A stretch of DNA of 64,000 bases from Bacteroidales bacterium (lineage in GTDB: Bacteria > Bacteroidota > Bacteroidia > Bacteroidales > Lentimicrobiaceae): assembly GCA_016709025.1 (NCBI GenBank), contig JADJEQ010000001.1:248001-312000 (forward strand). Reading direction: 5' to 3'. Of the stretch, positions 7,982 to 17,133 are shown one piece after another; within the stretch, counting starts at the first letter, position 1; each line of letters begins with the position of its first letter. A program made the translations under genes and the position numbers. The notes under the pieces were generated by a model. The model worked only from the letters and a program-made list of their open reading frames with translations, had not been told where the DNA came from and did not search any database.

Positions 7982-9055
7982 CTATTCATAAAATTTCAGG
8001 TTTAAAGGCGATTCGGGTTGCCCCAGATCTTCACCATTTGCCCCCCTGAATTTAGATTCCGGATCATAAGCAACCCCCATTTTCTTAAGCAGACTTTCAA
8101 CCGGCACCTGGTGTAATTGCAAACCCAGTTCCCAGGGGTCGAACCCCAACACCAGACCGGCCACCTCCTCATACGTCAGTGAAGGAATCCCATGCCCGTC
8201 TTCTCCGTAAGTTTTCCCTTCCATTTCAGCCAGGGCATATTGCCAGCGATCCAGAAAATAGGCGCACCCGGGACAGTTTGCTATGATAAAGTCCGGTTTC
8301 TCAGGCTCCATGGATTCGAATTTCTTTTTTGAGCAGGATATTGAATACCCCCGGTTTGCTTTAACAAGATACTGACGGAAGCCAAATCCGCAGCAATGGC
8401 GGCGTTCAGGATAGTCAATCACCTCACCACCCCAGGCTTCAACCATTCCTGCCAGCACATATGGATACTCGGCACCGCCGATACCCTTTTGGGGAAACAT
8501 CTTGGCATAGTGACATCCGATGTGGTCGACCACCCGCAGGGGCTTGCCGGTTGTTTTATTCACCAGCATGTATTTCGCCTTCGCAGCAATCTCATTTCTG
8601 AACTTAAAAATAATATCGCTGGTGTGGGCAAGATTGCCGGGTATTTCAAACGTTCGCCCGGTTGCTTTATCCAGGTTTTCCCTGGCCCTCGCTTCAACCT
8701 CCGGGAAATGATGCCATGAATCAAGAATTTCGGTATAAATACCAAAAGAGGTTACGCAGGAAGGCACATAATTCTGATAACCGGCTTCTTTCATCAGGGC
8801 AAAATTCCTTCCTACAACAGTCATTGTGGTTTCAAGAGGGACAACTTCGGCATGGTAACCTATTCCGGTGCAGGTGGTATGGTGCCGGTCGTCAAATACA
8901 TCTTTCTCCAGCACTTCCCGGAGAATTTTCAGAAAAGCGGTTTCAGATCCGGGAAAAAAGTTTTGCCGGATGCAACTTCTGACATAGTAGAATTTATCAT
9001 CTGCTATTTCCTTCTGGTAATCGTTCCAGATTGATCTCTTCCCCTCCTGCTTCAT
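7982..9055 (-). CDS. HdrB-like CCG-domain protein with degenerate first CCG motif
   Basis: 357 residues. The C-terminal half has a complete CCG motif: HIGCHYAK, then HCCGFG, then ANCPGCAYF (C..CC..CxxC), which in HdrB binds an unusual 4Fe-4S cluster at the active site. The N-terminal half keeps the spacing of a first CCG domain but has TTCTGIG where CC is expected and SCVTS where CxxC is expected, so only one catalytic cluster is likely. Its ATG overlaps the stop of the HdrC-like gene (ATGA, 9052-9055). Probable catalytic or thiol/disulfide-handling subunit of the complex; substrate unknown. Confidence 0.85.
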   Translation of the reverse strand: MKQEGKRSIWNDYQKEIADDKFYYVRSCIRQNFFPGSETAFLKILREVLEKDVFDDRHHTTCTGIGYHAEVVPLETTMTVVGRNFALMKEAGYQNYVPSCVTSFGIYTEILDSWHHFPEVEARARENLDKATGRTFEIPGNLAHTSDIIFKFRNEIAAKAKYMLVNKTTGKPLRVVDHIGCHYAKMFPQKGIGGAEYPYVLAGMVEAWGGEVIDYPERRHCCGFGFRQYLVKANRGYSISCSKKKFESMEPEKPDFIIANCPGCAYFLDRWQYALAEMEGKTYGEDGHGIPSLTYEEVAGLVLGFDPWELGLQLHQVPVESLLKKMGVAYDPESKFRGANGEDLGQPESPLNLKFYE

Positions 9056-9765
9056 TTTTTTGTATGTCTGGCATTGTCATTTTGAGTAAAAATCTCTTTG
9101 AAATACTCGCTGTCTTTTCCGGTACCACTTTCAAGTCCCATTTCTTCCGCCTTCCGGGATGAATGCTCTTCAATTTTACGGAACCACTCCATTCCGCCGG
9201 TAACTTCAAAAATTCGTTTCAGCTCATCGAGATCTTCCTGCGGAACCTTTCGGAGGGCACCCGGGCCTTCCCCTTTATAATTCGCACCTACTTTCGGGAG
9301 TATTTTTTCGGCATTGGCCCTTTCCCAATCCCAGAGTGGACCCTGTTCCGGAAAGGAATCAGTGTTCATGTGATCAAAGTAGATACAATATCCGGTTTCA
9401 AGGATTGATTCACCGACCATCCTTTTGATGGCAAGTTGCTGACGTCCCTTTTCAGATTCAACGAAAAGGCCTGTTTCAATAGAGAGGCTTCTCAGGGCCT
9501 GGATGATCATCCCGGGTGCGTTCTGCCTCGGGCAACGGGTCTTGCAACTCATGCACTCACCGCAATACCAGATCGAATCGCTTGCCAGAAGTTCCTTCAG
9601 GTCGTCCTCATTCCTTGACTGGACAATATCTGCAATGGTGCGAGGCTGGTAATTATACACCTCGGCTGCCGGGCAAATGGCTGTGCAGGTACCGCAATTG
9701 ATGCAGGCACTCATTCCTTCAATAAACCTGATATCCTGGTAAAGCCTGTCAAAAAGTAAACCCAT
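9052..9765 (-). CDS. HdrC-like 4Fe-4S protein, first gene of the Hdr operon
   Basis: 238 residues from the ATG at 9765. The frame is open further upstream, but that part is AT-rich and unlike the family, and an ordinary HdrC begins a few residues before its first cluster. Motifs are CINCGTCTAICPA near residue 18 and CGECMSCKTRCPRQ near residue 62, then a helical C-terminal extension of about 150 residues that may contact the HdrB-like partner. It opens the order HdrC, HdrB, HdrA, Fdx, HdrD. I found no clean TAnnTTTG box in the 9766-10082 gap. Confidence 0.83.
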   Translation of the reverse strand: MGLLFDRLYQDIRFIEGMSACINCGTCTAICPAAEVYNYQPRTIADIVQSRNEDDLKELLASDSIWYCGECMSCKTRCPRQNAPGMIIQALRSLSIETGLFVESEKGRQQLAIKRMVGESILETGYCIYFDHMNTDSFPEQGPLWDWERANAEKILPKVGANYKGEGPGALRKVPQEDLDELKRIFEVTGGMEWFRKIEEHSSRKAEEMGLESGTGKDSEYFKEIFTQNDNARHTKK

Positions 9766-10082
9766 GTTTATACCCCTGTTTAATATATTGGGAAAAATAA
9801 ATGCATCGGTTAAGAAATACACAACAAATATAATAAAGAGCCGCAACAGAAAACCTGAATCAATATTTTTATCCTGCACCCATAAAATGGTAAATTTTAT
9901 TATCACATTGATTATAAATATTTTATCGGATTATCCATGAAGATTTTCCAGTAATATAATTTCATTATAAATAAGCATGGGTCTGACCTCATACTGTATT
10001 CATTTCCGGCATGATAACTGATAAATTGAAAATAAATGCAGGTGCAGTATCCAAACTACTCACACTGTTTTGTAATGTTTCT

Positions 10083-10090
10083 TACCTTTG
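10083..10090 (+). promoter_or_regulatory. -7 box TACCTTTG of the IscX-like gene
   Basis: Exact TAnnTTTG match. Transcription would start near 10097, 16 bases before ATG 10113. It falls inside an in-frame 5' extension that starts at 10011, which argues that the extension is not translated. Confidence 0.55.
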
Positions 10091-10112
10091 TAGGTTGATA
10101 AGTGATTTCTTC

Positions 10113-10547
10113 ATGTTGCTGAACGATACTGAGATAAATGCGATAGCCGGAACGATTCTCAGGGACCATAGTTTCCTGTTCCCCTCAACCTACCCCGACA
10201 TTCCGTTAAATCTTGCCATGCTCAGGGATGCCCTTGCCAAGGCCGACATAGTAACTGAGAAGAACGACATCCCGGATATTATGCAGCGGGTGGAACTCTC
10301 ACTGGCCGCCATTGTACCGCTTACATGGAATAACTACGGCTCAATCGCTATCCTGCTGAATCAGCAATACCCCGATGAAAACCTGCTCTCCATCAGCGAA
10401 CAAAGAGTCATTGAATTAACCAGGGGTCTGTCCAATTTTGCTGACAACAGCTTACCTGACGAAGACGTAATTGATTCGATCATGTACACATGGATCAGTT
10501 TTACCGATGAGGACATGAGCCTCAGCGAGGATGAATCCTGGAGTTGA
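10113..10547 (+). CDS. Protein with C-terminal IscX-like domain
   Basis: 144 residues from ATG 10113, chosen because a -7 box lies at 10083-10090. The N-terminal 60 or so residues (LNDTEINAIAGTIL...) are not recognised. The C-terminal part reads LTWNNYGSIAILLNQQYPD ... LSNFADN ... DSIMYTWISF. This matches the IscX/YfhJ pattern by eye: W near the start, IA..L...YPD, an F.D segment, then an acidic helix ending in a W-containing motif. IscX is a small acidic partner of IscS and frataxin-like regulators in Fe-S assembly. The Hdr-like operon with its many clusters is transcribed divergently next door, which is suggestive only. Also possible: an unrelated small acidic protein. Confidence 0.55.
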   Translation: MLLNDTEINAIAGTILRDHSFLFPSTYPDIPLNLAMLRDALAKADIVTEKNDIPDIMQRVELSLAAIVPLTWNNYGSIAILLNQQYPDENLLSISEQRVIELTRGLSNFADNSLPDEDVIDSIMYTWISFTDEDMSLSEDESWS

Positions 10548-10601
10548 TAAGGGACGCAAACCTCTAAGCCATCTAATTAAAAATCTCATATTCTACCGCT
10601 T

Positions 10602-11276
10602 ATGAAAAGGTACTTTATCGGTGTGATGATCATTATCAGCTCTTTAACACTGGTAGCGCAGAAAACTACATTTATCACCCCAGATTACAAGAAAATCAAA
10701 AAGGCTTTATCCGTTAAAGATTCACCGACCTTTTACCCAAAACTGATGGAAAGATACAAGGCTCATGATACCACCCTGAGCCCAGCTGATTATCACCTGC
10801 TTTACTACGGATACAGCCTTCAGCAGGAATATGCACCCTATGCCCATCAGCCCTTTGCCGACAGTCTGATGGCCATTGTGCGAAAGGAGAGGATCAGCCC
10901 GGATCAATATAATCTGATTCTTAAGTATGGGACCGCAGTTCTTGATAAAAGCCCGTTCGATATGCGTTACCTCGACCCGATGATTTACGTTCTGCAGATG
11001 CAGGGGAACAAGGAAATGGTTGAAAAACTTGAGTTTAAGCTGGGTAGAATCATCGAAACGATCTTTAATTCGGGCGACGGGCTTACCGAAAAATCAGCTT
11101 TTCATGTGATTTCGGTTTCACACGAATATGACCTCATCCGTGCTCTTGGTTTTGGATTTGGCGGTGAACAAAGCCTGACCAAAGGGGAATGTGACTTCTT
11201 AAAGGTGGAAACCAATGACTACGGCATAAACGGGATGTATTTCAACGTCTCCGCCTTGTTCAAAGCAAAGAAATAA
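10602..11276 (+). CDS. DUF4919 family secreted protein
   Basis: 224 residues with an N-terminal signal peptide (YFIGVMIIISSLTLVAQ). The body carries YHLLYYGYSLQ near residue 65, then VISVSHEYDLIRALGF and GINGMYFNVSALF near the end, which I recognise as the DUF4919 pattern found in Bacteroidota. Function unknown; likely periplasmic. It follows the IscX-like gene by 54 bases and precedes the acetyltransferase gene by 17, so co-transcription is possible. Confidence 0.75.
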   Translation: MKRYFIGVMIIISSLTLVAQKTTFITPDYKKIKKALSVKDSPTFYPKLMERYKAHDTTLSPADYHLLYYGYSLQQEYAPYAHQPFADSLMAIVRKERISPDQYNLILKYGTAVLDKSPFDMRYLDPMIYVLQMQGNKEMVEKLEFKLGRIIETIFNSGDGLTEKSAFHVISVSHEYDLIRALGFGFGGEQSLTKGECDFLKVETNDYGINGMYFNVSALFKAKK

Positions 11277-11293
11277 CCATTTCAATTATTTGT

Positions 11294-12040
11294 ATGAGTT
11301 TTGTCCAGCTTACCGGTGAGAATCTGTCAAAAGAACATATATGTTGTGCGATTTCTGAAAAAAAGCAGGATTCCGGTCTGGCCCTGAAAAAATCATGGCT
11401 TAAAGAAAGAATTGAAGAAGGCCTGGTGTTCAGGAAACTGGATAAAAGAGGTAAGGTCTTTATTGAATACATCCCGGCCGGGAATGCCTGGGCCCCCATT
11501 GATGCCCCCGGATATCTTTACATCAACTGCCTTTGGGTATCGGGTAGCTTTAAAGGTAAAGGCCATGGTATCAGTCTTATGGAATCATGCATAAACGATG
11601 CACGAGGCACCTCAGGCATTGTGGCTTTAAGTTCAGAAAAGAAAAGACCGTTTTTATCAGATGGAAAATTTCTGAGAAGATCCGGGTTTAAAGTGTGCGA
11701 TACCGCTGAACCGTATTTTGAATTGATGGTGCTGAAACTTAACCCCGATGCGCCCGATCCCCGATTCCTTGATATGGTTAGAAATCCCGTGATTGATTCC
11801 GGTCCCGGACTTGATCTGTTTTATACTTCCCAATGCCCGTTTTCACCTGATTATGCAGAAATTGCCCGTAAACTTGCGGATGAAAGAGGAATCAGCATCA
11901 GGGTTCACCACCTTGATACAATGGAAAAAGTACGTACCCACCCGGCAGCCTGGTCAACCTATAGTTTGTTTAAGGATGGTCGTTTCATCACCCACGAAAT
12001 TCAGACCGCTGCCAAACTTGAAGCTCTTGCTGCAGGGTAA
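11294..12040 (+). CDS. YoaP-like GNAT N-acetyltransferase
   Basis: 248 residues with two parts. Residues 1-150 form a GNAT fold: LYINCLWVSGSFKGKGHG contains the acetyl-CoA loop (G-x-G-x-G), followed by LMESCINDA. Residues 170-248 resemble the YoaP C-terminal domain, with LFYTSQCPFSPDYAEIA (a thioredoxin-like CPF motif) and a VHHLDTMEKVRTHP segment. Acetyl acceptor unknown. ATG 11294 fits the family start. It is the last gene of a possible three-gene run starting at 10113. Confidence 0.8.
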   Translation: MSFVQLTGENLSKEHICCAISEKKQDSGLALKKSWLKERIEEGLVFRKLDKRGKVFIEYIPAGNAWAPIDAPGYLYINCLWVSGSFKGKGHGISLMESCINDARGTSGIVALSSEKKRPFLSDGKFLRRSGFKVCDTAEPYFELMVLKLNPDAPDPRFLDMVRNPVIDSGPGLDLFYTSQCPFSPDYAEIARKLADERGISIRVHHLDTMEKVRTHPAAWSTYSLFKDGRFITHEIQTAAKLEALAAG

Positions 12041-12353
12041 TAGGTTCCCGGAACGCTGAGGTTGCTGAAAAACAGGCAAATAAACTATAACCATTGGGAT
12101 AACTATTGCTATTTTCTATACCCTGAAATGAATAATCCCGGTATTGACAGGGAAGTTTAATTTATTTGCTTCTGACAACAGAATAGAATTATTCTAAATT
12201 ATATTAGTTGATTTCTATCATTCCCAATTCAATATATTTGTGATACGATAATTAATTACGTAACATTTCCCGGAATTTGCCATTAATATCATGTTATGTT
12301 ATAACGGTCATTCCTGAGTAATAAAAAAGATCCTACTTAATAAAAAACAGATC
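12041..12353. other. Intergenic, nothing recognised
   Basis: AT-rich gap of 313 bases. I see no coding region, no strong hairpin and no exact TAnnTTTG box. Confidence 0.5.
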
Positions 12354-13943
12354 ATGCAATTGCGTAAACTACTTCCATTGATTTTCATCCTGGCAGGATT
12401 TTATGCAGGATTTACCTCCGCTCAAAACAGCATTTCAGGTGCTGTTGCACAATACAAGCTCAATGGCAATGCCCTTGAAACAAGCTCCGACAGTCTTGAA
12501 GGCAAAGCAACAGGAATTCAGCCTGAAACCGACAGAGCCGGTAACAAGGGCGGGGCTACTCTTTTTGCGGGAACAAAAAAATCCGCTTACGGTTACATCA
12601 GGTTTCCGGTTGATTTGTCACCTGCCGGGCTTCCGGTTGCAACTGTTTGTTTTTGGATAAAAGCCGGCGAAACTTATCAGAAGATGGTTCCGCTATTTAC
12701 CGGAGAAGAAAAAAGCCGGGGTATTCTCACTGACTACGAAAACGGTGCCCAACGCTGGTCTGCATCGGCCGGAAAGGATGGGCTGATTGGCGGACCTGCA
12801 GTGCTTAAAGATCAATGGGCATTTATAGCAGTAATTTACGATTCCCCAAACGAACAGGCCCGCCTGATTGTAAACAACGAGGTGTTTGGAGGAAGAGCCA
12901 GAATGAGAAAAGGCACTGCCGGTATTACGCTCGGTAACTTCAACGGCACAATGGACGACCTCCTGATATTCGACCGGGCACTCAGCCTGCGGGAAATTGA
13001 AAGTATTTCCGGGATTCCCGTTACAGTGAATGTTGATGGATTTGCCATTGAGGACCGCAGCGGGTACCGCAAACGCATGGAAGATGAAAGGAAATCGAGG
13101 GTTAAACCCGGTGACCGTTACATCGTCGGGTATGACGAACTGATTATCCGCGACAGCATCAACAGCCCCAATACCCAGTTCGTTTTTAAAGGAGGGGATA
13201 CAGTAAATGTTATTAGCGCATTAAGGAATGAATGGTTTGTAGTCCGGAATCAGCAGAATCAACAGGGTATGATCCGTGGAAGCACCTTAGAATCCAATTG
13301 CTATAAAATCGGAAAGAATAAAATCACTTTCAGGTTCTTTAACTGGCTTAGCCAGCTGTTCCAGTTCAACAAGTTTCGCAACTGGTTATTTGTAGCCTTC
13401 TTCACCGTTATCCTGATCATGGCCATCCGGTTCAGGTTTGAGTTGAACAACTGGTTTCAGCGCCTGGGACAAAGAGACCCAAGAGAGGCCGGAGGTTCTA
13501 AGAATGAAAAAGTCCATTCCTCCTTGAACTTCCCGAAATTCGAAAAATATTTCCCAGTCGAAAAACCTAAATGGTGGATTATTTCACCGGGCGTCATTTT
13601 TGGGCTGTTGCTGGTTGTTGCATCCATCTGGGATGGCCATGAAATGGAATGGTACTTCAATGAAGGAGCCTCTGTGATTCCACAAGGCTTTACCCTTCCA
13701 ATCCATTGGGTCTTGTGGACGGTTTCGATCCTGGTTATACTCCTGATTTTGGCGCTGGTTTTTGAAAGCCTTGCCATTGCAGGTCCATGGGCCGGCTTGG
13801 TGAGGATAGCAATGCTGGCTATTCTCAATCTGCTGGCTGTTATCGTAGCGTTTTACCTCTCTGCCGGACTGCTTATAGCCATCATTGGTTTTATCCTTTT
13901 CTTTTTTGCTGCAATATCACTGATCGGAAGAAGAAGGTACTGA
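12354..13943 (+). CDS. Secreted/membrane protein with LamG-like and SH3-like domains and four or five C-terminal helices
   Basis: 529 residues. A signal peptide (LLPLIFILAGFYAGFTSAQ) is followed by a concanavalin/LamG-type domain at about 30-225 (AQYKLNGNALETSS, then MDDLLIFDRALSLREI, a typical closing motif). A basic linker follows, then a small SH3-like stretch (GDTVNVISALRNEWFVVRN, about 283-305). One hydrophobic helix lies near 343-360 and several more at 405-525. The sensor part would thus face outward and the end would be membrane-embedded. It lies 43 bases upstream of the double-AAA+ gene on the same strand, with one terminator after both, so the pair may form a system. Function unknown. 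Confidence 0.7.
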   Translation: MQLRKLLPLIFILAGFYAGFTSAQNSISGAVAQYKLNGNALETSSDSLEGKATGIQPETDRAGNKGGATLFAGTKKSAYGYIRFPVDLSPAGLPVATVCFWIKAGETYQKMVPLFTGEEKSRGILTDYENGAQRWSASAGKDGLIGGPAVLKDQWAFIAVIYDSPNEQARLIVNNEVFGGRARMRKGTAGITLGNFNGTMDDLLIFDRALSLREIESISGIPVTVNVDGFAIEDRSGYRKRMEDERKSRVKPGDRYIVGYDELIIRDSINSPNTQFVFKGGDTVNVISALRNEWFVVRNQQNQQGMIRGSTLESNCYKIGKNKITFRFFNWLSQLFQFNKFRNWLFVAFFTVILIMAIRFRFELNNWFQRLGQRDPREAGGSKNEKVHSSLNFPKFEKYFPVEKPKWWIISPGVIFGLLLVVASIWDGHEMEWYFNEGASVIPQGFTLPIHWVLWTVSILVILLILALVFESLAIAGPWAGLVRIAMLAILNLLAVIVAFYLSAGLLIAIIGFILFFFAAISLIGRRRY

Positions 13944-13986
13944 GAACCAATGTTTGCTTCTGTTATAAACATTAAAAACTGACTGA

Positions 13987-16900
13987 ATGCGGGCTGAAAA
14001 ATACATGATTGTAAAGGATTTCCCCGAAAAGGAAATCAAGAAGGCATGGGACAATGACGAATACATCCAGGGCATTGCCGCAGATAATTCTTCCTGGATT
14101 TTACTCTCTACAGGAATTAAATCAAACGGGTTACAGCGTTGGGCCACGAATGCGGAATTCCCATCCAAAGAAATCAAAGATGCCTGGGACGAAGGTTATG
14201 ATATCCTTTTCATGGATTATGTTAAAGACCGCTGGGTTGTATTCCTGGAGCAGGGAACCGGGTTCAGCGATCAGATCTGGAGAACGAGCAGCCGCTTTCC
14301 GGAAAAGGAAATAAAACAGGGAATCAAAGACGGATATGTCATTACTGGTCTTTCATATGGAGTGGACCGTTGGGCGGTGGTTATGTCGAAAGGAACCTCG
14401 TTCAGAAACCAGACTTTTGCAACCTTTTCCGACTTCCCGGAAACAGCCATTACGGAAGGCTGGAACAGCAACCGCGACATAACTGCCCTGGCATATGGCG
14501 ACGGTCAGTGGGGGCTTGTGATGTCGGAAAACACCGGTTTCATAACACAAAGCTGGGCTACCCGGAATGACTTTGAACCGGAATTGATTAAAGAAAAAGC
14601 CAACACGGGCAATGAACTCAGCAGATTGTTTTATGGCGGGGAGATGTGGGTGTATGTTTTTACAACTTTCAAAGCAACAGCCAACGCTGAAATAGTTGAT
14701 GGAGCCGGAAACAGGCATGAAACGCTTTCCTCTTCCGTCAACGATCCGAAACCCGATACCGGTTCTGATGCCATTGCACTGCTCGAAAAAGGCAGAGAAC
14801 TTGCAAACCGGCAGGAACATATGAAAGCCATAGAATGTTTCAAAAAATCATTGAAACTTGATCCGGAATACTATACAGCCCACAATTCGCTGGGTGTATC
14901 TCTTGATATAGTAGGTGAGAAGGAGGAAGCCATGGATTGCTTCAGAAAGGCTTTTGAACTATGCCCGACCGATGAAATTATCCTGGGAAACCTGGTAAAC
15001 CAGGTGATCTCAAACCAACTTCCCACCGTTGAAATCATCAATGCAGCTGAAAAGGCCGGAGAAGAGACCATCAATAAAGTGGATACCGCAGTCGTGCTGA
15101 ATAACATTGCTTATGCCTATGGGGAAGCCGGTAGAAATGAAACCGCCATTGGATATTATAAAAAAGCATTGATTTACGATCCTGACAATGAAGTAATTAA
15201 AGAAAATATGGAAGAGGTGGTGAAGGCAGAATCCGACAGCCATATCGGTCATTACTCACCACCTGTTCCGGAAAATGACCCAACCGGAGTTGCCGCTCCT
15301 GAATCACTGGACTTTCTCCTGAAAGAGCTGAATAAATTAACCGGACTCGACGAGATTAAACAGGATGTAGATGCATTGATCAAGTTTATCAAAGTTGAGA
15401 AAAAACGCAAGGAAAGAGGCATTGCCATTGGCAGCACCACCCTTCATACAGTATTTGCAGGACCTCCTGGAACAGGCAAGACTACCCTTGCCAGGCTGAT
15501 GGGGCGATTTTTCAAAGCCCTCGGCATTCTTAAAAAAGGGCATGTAATTGAAGTCGACCGCTCAGCACTTGTTGGAGAGTTTATCGGGCAAACTGCCATC
15601 AAGACCAGTAAAGTGATTGACTCTGCATTGGATGGCATTCTTTTTATCGACGAGGCCTACAGCCTGACCCCTTCCGATTCGCGCAACGATTTCGGGGAGG
15701 AGGCAGTTAACACACTGGTAAAGCGCATGGAAGACCACAAGCACAACCTGGTTGTGATCGTGGCCGGGTACGAAAAAGAGATGAAGCGTTTCATCAATTC
15801 AAACCCTGGCCTGAAGCATCGTTTTACCCGGTACTTTTATTTCCGTGATTACAACCCTGAGCAACTGACCACCATTTTCGATGCAATTTGCAGCGAGAAG
15901 AGATTTACACTTGAATTACCTGCCGAATCGAAGGTGACGCGTTACTTTCAATTCCTTTACGAATCGAAAGACAAGCAATTTGGCAATGCCCGCACGGCAC
16001 ACAACCTGTTCGAAGAGGTGGTTCGCTACCAGAGTGCCCGCCTGGGAGTTAATGATGTAGACAACCTGTCGGATGAAGAATTGCTCACCATCAAAGTTGA
16101 TGATGTAACCGCTGCTGTAAAGGATGAATTTGAAGATCAGCATGTAGAAACCGTAGAGGAGATCATGGCTGAACTGAATCAAATGGTCGGACTCGAAGAA
16201 ATCAAGCAGAATGTAATTACCCTGATCAATTTCATCATGACCCAGAAGCGATTGATTGCCAATGGACATGAAGCTGACGAAATTACCCTGCATAGTGTGT
16301 TTTTTGGCCCGCCGGGAACCGGCAAGACGACTGTTGCAAGGCTGATCGGTAGAATTTATAAAGCACTTGATCTTCTGGCCAAAGGCCACCTGGTTGAGGC
16401 TACCCGTGCCGATCTCGTAGCTGAGTTTGTGGGTCAGACAGCCATTAAAACCAATGAAATAATCGACTCAGCCATGTATGGTGTACTGTTCATTGACGAA
16501 GCATACTCGCTCACATCGGCAAAAGGGAGCAACGATTTCGGCAGCGAAGCTGTAACTGCCCTGCTCAAGAGAATGGACGATGAACGGGATAAACTCGCTG
16601 TAATAGTGGCCGGCTACACCGAAGAAATGCAGGAGTTGATCCGGTCGAACTCAGGCCTGGAATCGAGGTTCAGCAACTATTTCTATTTCAGCGACTACTC
16701 TCCGGCCGAACTACTCGAAATTTTCACCGGAAAGGTAAACCGGAAGAAATTTGAAATAACCGCTGATGCAGTGGAACTGGTTTCTCAATATTTCGCGGAA
16801 CTCTTCAACAATAAAACCAAGAGTTTCGGCAATGGACGCATGGTCAGGAATTTCTATGAAAAGCTGGTTAAAGCTCATTCCAATAGAATTGCAACAATGC

Positions 16901-17031
16901 CGGAAGCAAACAGGCAGGAGATGGCCACATTCGTTGCTCAAGACATTGCACTGGCAATTAAAAACTCCACTTCCATCATTCCTGCCAATGAGCAGGGAGA
17001 GCAGCGCAGGCCAATCGGATACAAAAAGTGA
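13987..17031 (+). CDS. Repeat/TPR protein with two tandem CbxX-type AAA+ ATPase domains
   Basis: 1014 residues in three blocks. Residues 1-230 hold about five repeats of 45 residues with the pattern FP-KEIK-AWD-GY-I--L-YG-DRW-VV, resembling those named DUF7477, perhaps forming a propeller or solenoid. Residues 260-415 hold TPRs (AIECFKKSLKLDPEYYTAHN; AIGYYKKALIYDPDNE). Two AAA+ domains of the CbxX/CfxQ (also EccA-like) family follow. The first has Walker A GPPGTGKT at 492-499 and Walker B LFIDE at 552-556. The second has GPPGTGKT at 774-781 and FIDE ending at 838. Both keep GFIGQT-like or FVGQT pore-region and arginine-finger (KHRF, ESRF) motifs. Such ATPases remodel or load partner proteins. 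Partner probably encoded just upstream. Confidence 0.85.
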   Translation: MRAEKYMIVKDFPEKEIKKAWDNDEYIQGIAADNSSWILLSTGIKSNGLQRWATNAEFPSKEIKDAWDEGYDILFMDYVKDRWVVFLEQGTGFSDQIWRTSSRFPEKEIKQGIKDGYVITGLSYGVDRWAVVMSKGTSFRNQTFATFSDFPETAITEGWNSNRDITALAYGDGQWGLVMSENTGFITQSWATRNDFEPELIKEKANTGNELSRLFYGGEMWVYVFTTFKATANAEIVDGAGNRHETLSSSVNDPKPDTGSDAIALLEKGRELANRQEHMKAIECFKKSLKLDPEYYTAHNSLGVSLDIVGEKEEAMDCFRKAFELCPTDEIILGNLVNQVISNQLPTVEIINAAEKAGEETINKVDTAVVLNNIAYAYGEAGRNETAIGYYKKALIYDPDNEVIKENMEEVVKAESDSHIGHYSPPVPENDPTGVAAPESLDFLLKELNKLTGLDEIKQDVDALIKFIKVEKKRKERGIAIGSTTLHTVFAGPPGTGKTTLARLMGRFFKALGILKKGHVIEVDRSALVGEFIGQTAIKTSKVIDSALDGILFIDEAYSLTPSDSRNDFGEEAVNTLVKRMEDHKHNLVVIVAGYEKEMKRFINSNPGLKHRFTRYFYFRDYNPEQLTTIFDAICSEKRFTLELPAESKVTRYFQFLYESKDKQFGNARTAHNLFEEVVRYQSARLGVNDVDNLSDEELLTIKVDDVTAAVKDEFEDQHVETVEEIMAELNQMVGLEEIKQNVITLINFIMTQKRLIANGHEADEITLHSVFFGPPGTGKTTVARLIGRIYKALDLLAKGHLVEATRADLVAEFVGQTAIKTNEIIDSAMYGVLFIDEAYSLTSAKGSNDFGSEAVTALLKRMDDERDKLAVIVAGYTEEMQELIRSNSGLESRFSNYFYFSDYSPAELLEIFTGKVNRKKFEITADAVELVSQYFAELFNNKTKSFGNGRMVRNFYEKLVKAHSNRIATMPEANRQEMATFVAQDIALAIKNSTSIIPANEQGEQRRPIGYKK

Positions 17032-17074
17032 TACCGGAAAGAACAATCCGCATGAGGAAACCGATCACGCGGAT

Positions 17075-17118
17075 AAAAAGAGAACGGCAACCTTTCATTG
17101 GGTTGCCGTTCTCTTTTT
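17075..17118. terminator. Bidirectional terminator
   Basis: AAAAAGAGAACGGCAACC (17075-17092), an 8-base loop, and the perfect complement at 17101-17118. The stem is 18 bp with A-rich and T-rich ends, so it works in both directions between the convergent AAA+ and phosphatase genes. Confidence 0.9.
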
Positions 17119-17133
17119 ATTTAATACGTAAAG

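Noticed and set aside
10011..10112. Longer N terminus for the IscX-like protein
   Set aside because: An exact -7 box lies inside this extension, so the transcript probably starts after it.
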